Assembly: GCA_023435265.1 (NCBI GenBank)
Contig: JAEYRZ010000088.1
Location: 1-9,909, forward strand
Origin: Pseudomonadota bacterium
GTDB taxonomy: Bacteria > Desulfobacterota > Desulfobacteria > Desulfobacterales > Desulfosarcinaceae
DNA length: 9,909 nt
Direction: 5' to 3'
Under the pieces are notes generated by a model, which saw only the letters and a list, made by a program, of their open reading frames with translations, made no database searches and had not been told where the DNA came from. Below, one piece after another: positions 4,946-9,909 of the stretch. Both the position numbers and the translations under genes were made by a program. How positions within the stretch are numbered: the first letter of the stretch is position 1; every line of letters starts with the position of its first letter.

Positions 4946-6382
4946 TTAAATGTAGCGTTTGCGTTTGTTTGATGGCAGTACTCCCATCATTTCGCGGTAC
5001 TTGGCCACGGTGCGCCGCGCGATGTCTATGTTCTGCGCTCTGAGCAGTTCGGCCATCTTGCTGTCGCTGAACGGTTTGCGCGGATTTTCGCTTTCGATCA
5101 GGTGCCGGATTTTATCCTGCACGCTGGCCGAAGCGATGGCTTCCCCGTGTACGCGTTTGATGGAGCTGTTGAAAAAGTATTTCAACTCGAAAATACCTTG
5201 GGGGGTGTAGGCATATTTATTGGTGGTGACGCGGCTGATGGTCGATTCATGCATCCCGATATCTTCGGCCACATCGCGCAGGACCATGGGCTTCAGATAG
5301 GCGATGCCGTGTTCGAAAAATTCGTGCTGGAATTTGAGGATGCTTTCCATCACTTTATAGATGGTTTTCTGGCGCTGGTGAATGCTGCGGATCAGCCAGG
5401 CGGCGGAGCGCAGTTTGTCTTGAATGTAATCCCGGGCATTGCCGCTGACCTGCTGACCGCGGGAGATAGCTTGCTTGTAGAAAGAATTGACCCGCAGCTT
5501 GGGCAGCCCGTCGTCATTGATCACGATGACGAAATCATCTTCGGTTTTGTACACGTAAATGTCGGGGGTGATATAATGCGGTTCGTCCACATTGAACTGA
5601 CGGCCGGGTTTGGGTTCCATGCCGGTGATGATGTTGACCGCTGCGATCACGTCGTCGAGGCTGACTTTCAGGGCCCGGCAGATGGCCTTGTAATTTTTAT
5701 TTTCAAGATAGTGCAGGTGGTTGCGGATGATCTCGCCGACCAGTGTCTTGTCCAGGCCGAGGGCGCGCGCCTGCAGCAAAAGGCACTCCGGCAGATCACG
5801 CGCGCATACCCCCACCGGGTCGAAGCTCTGCAGCAAAAACAATACTTCTTCGATGTCATCCGGCTCGACGTCCGCCTGTTGGGCCAATTCCTCGGTGCTG
5901 CACAATAGATAGCCGTCTTTGTCCAGGTTGCCGATGATGAGGCTGCCGATGCGTTTCTCTTCGGTAGAGGGGGAAGACATCAGCAGTTGCCACAAAAGAT
6001 GGTCGCTCAGGGATTCCTTCTGGGCGATGAAGGCTTCATACTGCGGCGATTCCCGATCCTCGGTTTCGTAGTGGACCCGACCCGGAGAATTGAAGTCATC
6101 GATGTAATTGCTCCAATCGATGTCGCTGGGCAATTTTTCCTCGATGGTGACTTCCTTGGGTTTTTCGACGGGCGTGAGTTGCTCCTGGGCCTCCACATCC
6201 AACTGGTCGCGGCTGACCGATTCCTGCGTCTCCTCCAGCGTCGGATTTTCCTCGATCTCCTGGCGGATGGCGTCCATCAGCTCCAGTCTCGAGAGCTGGA
6301 GCAGTTTGATCGCCATCTGCAACTGAGGCGTCATGATCAGCTGCTGGGTCAGTTTCAGTTGTTGTCGCAGTTCAATCGCCAT
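4946..6382 (-). CDS. rpoN: RNA polymerase sigma-54 factor
   Basis: Sigma-54 directs RNA polymerase to -24/-12 promoters that need AAA+ activator proteins. The 478-residue protein is of normal length. Region I (1-50) is Gln/Leu rich and begins MAIELRQQLKLTQQLIMTPQL, the activator-responding segment. An acidic region II (about 51-100) follows, then the core-binding domain. The helix-turn-helix is near 367-386 (LRDVAEDIGMHESTISRV), followed by YTPQGIFELKYFF. The RpoN box ARRTVAKYRE is at 455-464 and reads -24 elements. ATG at 6380-6382 lies 3 nt after the lptB stop, so translation is probably coupled; the Shine-Dalgarno is weak. The lptB-rpoN linkage matches many proteobacteria. I found no good -24/-12 promoter in this window. 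Confidence 0.98.
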   Translation of the reverse strand: MAIELRQQLKLTQQLIMTPQLQMAIKLLQLSRLELMDAIRQEIEENPTLEETQESVSRDQLDVEAQEQLTPVEKPKEVTIEEKLPSDIDWSNYIDDFNSPGRVHYETEDRESPQYEAFIAQKESLSDHLLWQLLMSSPSTEEKRIGSLIIGNLDKDGYLLCSTEELAQQADVEPDDIEEVLFLLQSFDPVGVCARDLPECLLLQARALGLDKTLVGEIIRNHLHYLENKNYKAICRALKVSLDDVIAAVNIITGMEPKPGRQFNVDEPHYITPDIYVYKTEDDFVIVINDDGLPKLRVNSFYKQAISRGQQVSGNARDYIQDKLRSAAWLIRSIHQRQKTIYKVMESILKFQHEFFEHGIAYLKPMVLRDVAEDIGMHESTISRVTTNKYAYTPQGIFELKYFFNSSIKRVHGEAIASASVQDKIRHLIESENPRKPFSDSKMAELLRAQNIDIARRTVAKYREMMGVLPSNKRKRYI

Positions 6383-6385
6383 GGG

Positions 6386-7108
6386 TTACAACCTAAATTC
6401 CTCGCCAAGGTAAATCCGGCGTGCGATCTGGCTGGCCGCGATCTTTGCCGGCGGTCCGGATTCGAGCACTTCGCCGTCCGCCAGGATGAAGGCGGCGTCA
6501 CAGGCCTCCAGGGTTTCGCGAACATTGTGATCGGATATCAATATCCCGATATCACGCTGTTTCAGGTGGCCGATGATTTTTTTGATATCGGCCACGGCCA
6601 GTGGATCGATGCCGGCAAAGGGTTCATCCAGCAGGATGAATGCCGGGTTGGTCGCCAAAGCGCGGCTGATCTCCAATCTCCGGCGTTCACCGCCCGACAG
6701 GAGGGCGGCCTTTTGCCGTTTCAAATGACTGATGCCCAATTCCTCCAGCAAATCGGCGCTGCGCCGTTCCCGCGCTTCGCGGCTCATCGGCATGCTCTCC
6801 AGAATCGCCAGAACGTTTTGCTCGACGGTCATCCGCCGGAAAACGGAGGTCTCCTGCGGCAGATAACCCAATCCTTTGCGAGCGCGCATATACACTGGAT
6901 ATCCTGTCAGGTCCTCACCGTTCAAAACGATCCTTCCGGCGTCCGGCCGGACCATGCCCACGGTCATGTAAAACGTGGTCGTTTTGCCGGCACCGTTGGG
7001 CCCCAGCAAACCGACGACCTGCCCGGAGGTGACTTCGAGGCTGACCTCTTTCACGACCCTGCGGCCGCCGTACGTCTTGCCCAGTTTTTCGATACGCAAA
7101 GTGGCCAT
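6386..7108 (-). CDS. lptB: LPS export ABC transporter ATP-binding protein LptB
   Basis: LptB is the cytoplasmic ATPase that, with LptF and LptG, extracts LPS from the inner membrane and drives it across the Lpt bridge. The protein is 240 residues (E. coli 241). All ABC motifs are intact: Walker A GPNGAGKTT (36-44), Q-loop Gln85, signature LSGGERRR (137-144), Walker B FILLDEP (157-163) and H-loop His194 in SDHN. The segment around YLPQETSVFRRMTVEQNVL is typical of LptB. ATG at 7106-7108 fits the family N terminus MATLRIEKLGKTYGGR. The frame stays open far upstream to 7729, but that part lies out of frame over lptA and is not expected to be translated. The Shine-Dalgarno is weak. The gene is 56 nt after lptA and 3 nt before rpoN; lptF and lptG are not in the window. 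Confidence 0.97.
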   Translation of the reverse strand: MATLRIEKLGKTYGGRRVVKEVSLEVTSGQVVGLLGPNGAGKTTTFYMTVGMVRPDAGRIVLNGEDLTGYPVYMRARKGLGYLPQETSVFRRMTVEQNVLAILESMPMSREARERRSADLLEELGISHLKRQKAALLSGGERRRLEISRALATNPAFILLDEPFAGIDPLAVADIKKIIGHLKQRDIGILISDHNVRETLEACDAAFILADGEVLESGPPAKIAASQIARRIYLGEEFRL

Positions 7109-7164
7109 AAACGCCTGCGGAGCGGGACTTTTTCCGGACAGGTTGCTATAGCAGCTCGACCGGG

Positions 7165-7785
7165 TCAGTTCAAGCCCCTTTGCCCCGAGTGGATGATCGC
7201 ATTCACCTGTCCCCGGCCGCGGCTTTCGACGGTCACGGTCTGGCGTTCCCGGTCGAAGATGATCTCGTTGCCGGTAATCGCGTCCGGGCCCCGGGCGATT
7301 TTCGATCCCGGTCCGGTCAGGACAAGCTTCCGGTCCGCCGTCGTGTAAACAGCCTGGTCGGTGGTGGCGACCCGGTCCTCCATGTCGATGCGGACGTTGC
7401 CGTAAGCCTCGATCCGCTGTACGCCTTCCTGCGGTGTCGATTCCGTTCCGCCGCCCGTGTAGAAGATCACCAGGCGGTCCGCCGCAAGCGTGGTGGCGCC
7501 CTGGCTCGCGGTCACGTTGCCGCTGAATTCGGCGCGTTTGGCGCCGCTGTCCGTCAACAGGCGATCGGCCACGATCTTGATCGGTTCGCGCGGTGGCGCG
7601 GTCGCAGGTTCGGCGGCCGCAGCCCAACCGGCCGCGAGCAAGGCGCCCAGGAGCGCGGCGGCGGCCGTCCGGAAGCGGCGCCCGCGTGGAAGCCTCATAC
7701 GCGCAGTTCGCGAAAGAAACCCGCGGCACTGACCTGAAGCCCTGCGGGCCGCCGCCGGGCAGGGGCTAAAGGGTGAAGTGTTCAT
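7165..7785 (-). CDS. lptA: Periplasmic LPS transport protein LptA
   Basis: LptA is the periplasmic bridge protein that carries LPS between LptC and the outer-membrane LptD. The region after the signal peptide (IKIVADRLLTDSGAKRAEFSG and on) shows the repeating beta-strand pattern of the OstA/LptA N-terminal domain, with AEFSGNV, YGNVRID and ITGNEIIFDRE. The hydrophobic core AAAALLGALLAAGWAAAA (about 41-58) ends in an AxA-type signal peptidase site before EPATAPP. The start is uncertain. ATG at 7783-7785 has GAGG 8 nt upstream and overlaps lptC by 20 nt, which suggests coupling, but gives an unusually long basic n-region. ATG at 7696-7698 gives a standard signal peptide (177 residues) but has no ribosome site. 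I list the longer form. Function is assigned from domain pattern and from its place between lptC and lptB. Confidence 0.88.
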   Translation of the reverse strand: MNTSPFSPCPAAARRASGQCRGFLSRTARMRLPRGRRFRTAAAALLGALLAAGWAAAAEPATAPPREPIKIVADRLLTDSGAKRAEFSGNVTASQGATTLAADRLVIFYTGGGTESTPQEGVQRIEAYGNVRIDMEDRVATTDQAVYTTADRKLVLTGPGSKIARGPDAITGNEIIFDRERQTVTVESRGRGQVNAIIHSGQRGLN

Positions 7786-8338
7786 CCAGGATCCCTCTCA
7801 CGCTTCCCTCGAAGCGGGCCTGACTCGTATTCAGGTCGTACGTCATGCGCTCCGCCGTGAGATCGGCGCTCCGGCCGAAGATGTGCACCGGCTTATCCGA
7901 GCTCAGGATGCGCGCCGCATGGTTGTAGTCCAGTCGCTCGGCTACCATCGTATATCGGTCTTCGCTGACGCGGACATTACCCTGCACCTGCATATCGTTG
8001 CTGTTCGTATCCAGGACGCCCTGCTCCGCGGTCAAATGGATCCGTGTGCCGTCTTCCATGAAAAAATCGACCTGGGGCGCCTTGAGGACCATGCGCCCGG
8101 ACCTGGATTCCAGTTCCGCGGTTTCGGCGTCCAGCTCCCACTGCAGCACGCCGTTTTTGGTGGCCGTCTGGCGCACGCCGGTCAGTGCGAGAAGCGCCTT
8201 GGCGGCGCTCGGCGGCACCGGAACGGTGATCCCCGTCTGGGACGAGCGCTGTTTCTGGAAGAGAACCACGCCGGCGATGATCAGGGTCAGCGCGAGGAAT
8301 CCCAACAGCGCAAGTTTGAATTTTTTGCGGGTCTTCAA
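7766..8338 (-). CDS. lptC: LPS export inner-membrane anchor LptC
   Basis: LptC is a bitopic inner-membrane protein that receives LPS from LptB2FG and passes it to LptA in the periplasm. The protein is 190 residues (E. coli 191). It has a short basic start MKTRKKFK, one membrane segment at about 9-27 (ALLGFLALTLIIAGVVLF), and then a periplasmic beta-jellyroll. Typical LptC features include LQWELDAETAELE, VDFFMEDGTRIHLTAEQGVLD and MQVQGNVRVSEDRYTMVAERLDYN. It starts at TTG (8336-8338), whose last two bases on the transcript overlap the TGA of kdsC, with GAGG 5 nt upstream; coupling to kdsC is very likely. Its 3' end overlaps the longer lptA start by 20 nt. Sequence conservation in this family is low, and the order kdsC-lptC-lptA-lptB strengthens the call. 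Confidence 0.93.
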   Translation of the reverse strand: MKTRKKFKLALLGFLALTLIIAGVVLFQKQRSSQTGITVPVPPSAAKALLALTGVRQTATKNGVLQWELDAETAELESRSGRMVLKAPQVDFFMEDGTRIHLTAEQGVLDTNSNDMQVQGNVRVSEDRYTMVAERLDYNHAARILSSDKPVHIFGRSADLTAERMTYDLNTSQARFEGSVRGILDEHFTL

Positions 8339-8889
8339 GTCGACCTCGAACCTTCAGCGCCGTTTCCGCCTCCGAAGAGTTTCGCCAGAATTCCTTCCCA
8401 CTTGTCCTGGGCTTTGAGGATGGCCTCGCACGTTTCACGGACCGCCCCCCGCCCGCCGCAGGCGCGGGTGGTCATATGGGCGGTTTCGCGGATCAGCGGA
8501 TGGGCGTCGGCCACGGCCACTGCCAGCCCGGCCCTGCGCATGACCGCCAGGTCCGGCAAGTCGTCGCCCACAAACCCCATGGCCTCCGGGTCCGTACCCG
8601 TTCGGGCGGCCAGCGCCTCCATGACGGCGACCTTGTCGCGCACACCGTCGAAAAGCAGCTCGATGTTCAGGTTCCGGCAGCGGTGTCGCAGCGCTTCGCT
8701 TTTCCGCCCGGTTATGATTCCCACCTCGATGCCGGCCGCCCTGAGCATGCGGATGCCCACGCCGTCCTTGACGTCGAAGCTCTTGATCTGTTCGCCGGCG
8801 TCCGTATAAACGATTTCCCCGGTTGTCAAAACGCCGTCGACATCGAGCAGCAGCAACTTGATTTTTTTCAATCGATAGGCGATTTCCAC
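8335..8889 (-). CDS. kdsC: 3-deoxy-D-manno-octulosonate 8-phosphate phosphatase
   Basis: KdsC hydrolyses Kdo-8-phosphate to Kdo and phosphate, the step after KdsA in making the LPS inner-core sugar. It is a C0-type HAD phosphatase without a large cap and usually a tetramer. The 184-residue length is close to E. coli KdsC (188). Motif I LLLLDVDGVLT gives nucleophile Asp16 and Asp18. Motif II is Thr60 in GIITGR, motif III Lys86, and motif IV GDDLPDL with Asp109 and Asp110. The KdsC hallmarks SFDVKDGVGI and ACGGRGAVRE are present. It starts at GTG (8887-8889), 3 nt after the kdsA stop, with GGAG 8 nt upstream. Its stop overlaps the lptC start. The usual neighbour kdsD (arabinose-5-phosphate isomerase) is missing here. 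Confidence 0.96.
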   Translation of the reverse strand: MEIAYRLKKIKLLLLDVDGVLTTGEIVYTDAGEQIKSFDVKDGVGIRMLRAAGIEVGIITGRKSEALRHRCRNLNIELLFDGVRDKVAVMEALAARTGTDPEAMGFVGDDLPDLAVMRRAGLAVAVADAHPLIRETAHMTTRACGGRGAVRETCEAILKAQDKWEGILAKLFGGGNGAEGSRST

Positions 8890-8892
8890 GGC

Positions 8893-9720
8893 TTATTCTC
8901 CGGAGGCCAGCACATGATGGATGGCCTGCAACTGCTTCAAGAGCGGCTCCAGCGTATCCAGGGGCAGTGAATTCGGGCCGTCGCACAAAGCCTCATCCGG
9001 GTTCGGGTGGACTTCGAGGAATACGCCGTCCGCGCCGGCGGCGACCGCCGCGCGGGCCAGAACAGGGGCGTACTCGCGCTGCCCGCCGGAGCTTCGACCG
9101 GCCCCTCCGGGCAGCTGTACGCTGTGGGTGGCGTCGAAAACGACCGGGAGCCCGCCGTCCTGCATGATGCGGATGGCGCGCATGTCGGCGACCAGATTGT
9201 TGTAGCCGAACATGGCTCCGCGCTCGGTCAGGAATACTCCGCGATTGCCTGTGGAATGGATCTTTTCGACGATGTGGGCCACATCCCAGGGCGCCAGAAA
9301 CTGCCCTTTTTTGACATTCACCACCTTGCCGCTGCGGGCCACGGCGAGAATGAAATCGGTCTGCCGGCACAGGAAGGCCGGTACCTGCAGGACATCGAGC
9401 ACCTGCGCCGCGGGCTCCACTTGATCGATGGCGTGGATGTCGGACAGGACCGGAACGGCGAGATTCGATTTGATCCGCCGCAGAATGGAAAGCCCTTCTT
9501 CCAGCCCTGGACCGCGGAAGGAGTGCAGGGATGTTCGATTGGCCTTGTCGAACGATGCCTTGAAGAGAAACGGCAGGCCCAATTTTTGCGTCAGCGCTTT
9601 GAGCCGTTCGGCGATATGGTACGTGGTTTCGAAATCCTCGATGACGCAAGGCCCGGCAATGATCAGCAACGGGGCGCCTGGACCGACTTCGATCGCGCCT
9701 ATCTGAACGGGAGTTTTCAT
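8893..9720 (-). CDS. kdsA: Kdo-8-phosphate synthase, metal-dependent class
   Basis: KdsA condenses phosphoenolpyruvate with arabinose 5-phosphate to give Kdo-8-phosphate, the first committed step of the LPS inner core. The protein is 275 residues, a TIM-barrel class I DAHP/KDO synthase. Substrate motifs are FKASFDKANRTS, RGPGLEEGL, PAFLCRQTDF, NVKKGQFLAPWD and DATHSVQLPGG. Cys25 (AGPC), His199, Glu236 and Asp247 match the four metal ligands of the Aquifex enzyme. E. coli KdsA has Asn at the Cys position, so this one should need a divalent metal. ATG at 9718-9720 fits the family N terminus; a frame open to 9789 would add 23 unsupported residues. No Shine-Dalgarno is visible. It is the first gene of the cluster in this window. 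Confidence 0.96.
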   Translation of the reverse strand: MKTPVQIGAIEVGPGAPLLIIAGPCVIEDFETTYHIAERLKALTQKLGLPFLFKASFDKANRTSLHSFRGPGLEEGLSILRRIKSNLAVPVLSDIHAIDQVEPAAQVLDVLQVPAFLCRQTDFILAVARSGKVVNVKKGQFLAPWDVAHIVEKIHSTGNRGVFLTERGAMFGYNNLVADMRAIRIMQDGGLPVVFDATHSVQLPGGAGRSSGGQREYAPVLARAAVAAGADGVFLEVHPNPDEALCDGPNSLPLDTLEPLLKQLQAIHHVLASGE

Positions 9721-9727
9721 GGGGCGA

Positions 9728-9756
9728 AAGTTAGCCCGGCCCCATGCAAAAGTCAA
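9728..9756 (-). promoter_or_regulatory. Possible sigma-70 promoter abutting kdsA
   Basis: On the minus strand TTGACT (9751-9756, 5 of 6 to the -35 consensus) is followed by a 17-nt spacer and TAACTT (9728-9733, only 3 of 6 to the -10 consensus). Seven nucleotides separate the -10 box from the kdsA ATG, so any transcript would start about at the ATG. kdsA lacks a Shine-Dalgarno, which is compatible with this. The weak -10 box keeps confidence low. Confidence 0.3.
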
Positions 9757-9811
9757 GCCGGATCGGGTCGCGGCATAGGGCGATCGCATTTAGATTTCGC
9801 ATCCTATAAAC

Positions 9812-9841
9812 GGGGTCGGGGTCGGTATCGGGATCGTTATC
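9812..9841. repeat. Degenerate 6-bp tandem repeat, five units
   Basis: Five consecutive hexamers fit the plus-strand pattern G-[GT]-[GT]-[AG]-T-C: two GGGGTC, then GGTATC, GGGATC and GTTATC. On the minus strand one frame would read Asp-Pro/Thr/Asn alternations, but no gene is supported there. The array lies 92 nt upstream of the kdsA start, outside the candidate promoter. Confidence 0.5.
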
Positions 9842-9909
9842 GGCAGCTCAACGCGTCGCCGAAATACCGCTCTCCGGAACCGAGCATGCCTGAGGCCTCC
9901 ATTCGATAC

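Larger units (their letters stand above)
9721..9909. other. Upstream region of kdsA, no assigned gene
   Basis: These 189 nt hold the candidate kdsA promoter and a short hexamer-like repeat (9812-9841). A minus-strand frame enters from the window edge (about 9908) and ends at TAA 9837-9839, giving 23 codons that include GSGERYFGDAL. It could be the tail of an upstream gene, but 23 residues are not enough to call it, and I recognise no family. Confidence 0.4.

Noticed and set aside
5987..7348. 453-codon plus-strand open frame over rpoN, lptB and lptA
   Set aside because: It is antisense to genes with intact motifs, and its product has no recognisable domain or ribosome site.
7109..7729. Upstream extension of the lptB frame across lptA
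   Set aside because: The added 207 codons are an out-of-frame reading of lptA, Arg/Pro rich and unlike any ABC protein; the family N terminus matches ATG at 7108.
9837..9908. 23-codon minus-strand open frame entering from the window edge
   Set aside because: Too short to identify and equally likely by chance; mentioned only as a possible gene tail.

Overview
The window is a gene-dense, GC-rich stretch of a Gram-negative bacterial chromosome. All eleven recognisable genes lie on the minus strand, so transcription runs from base 9909 towards base 1. In that order they are kdsA, kdsC, lptC, lptA, lptB, rpoN, hpf (long form), ptsN, rapZ, a stand-alone mannose-family PTS EIIA gene, gap and tpiA (cut by the window edge). 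Long plus-strand reading frames are antisense shadows. I see no rRNA, tRNA, CRISPR array or transposase.

The gene order (LPS genes, then rpoN-hpf-ptsN-rapZ), a KdsA with all four ligands of the metal-dependent class, a mannose-family EIIA beside rapZ and an interspersed palindromic repeat suggest a Desulfobacterota (deltaproteobacterial) chromosome, perhaps a sulfate-reducer relative. This is inference; no rRNA or taxonomic marker is present.

Bases 6386-9720 form a tight cluster for the LPS inner core and its transport. KdsA makes Kdo-8-phosphate, KdsC dephosphorylates it, and LptC, LptA and LptB belong to the LPS export machine. Most junctions overlap or are only 3 nt apart. rpoN follows lptB by 3 nt. 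Bases 2750-4837 carry the rpoN-linked regulatory genes hpf, ptsN and rapZ, separated by 90-147 nt leaders with hairpins.

Bases 2303-2749 hold no gene. They contain a possible rapZ terminator, a 12-bp perfect palindrome, a 124-bp imperfect inverted repeat, and a near-consensus sigma-70 promoter whose predicted start site falls on the ATG of the EIIA gene. This marks a likely break between the rpoN-ptsN-rapZ unit and the EIIA-gap-tpiA unit. The latter places an orphan phosphotransfer protein directly upstream of two glycolytic genes, with no ptsH, ptsI or pgk between them.

No clearly new system is visible. The points most worth a second look are the leaderless-type EIIA promoter, the repeat next to it, the orphan EIIA with gap-tpiA, and an arginine in the Walker A motif of RapZ.
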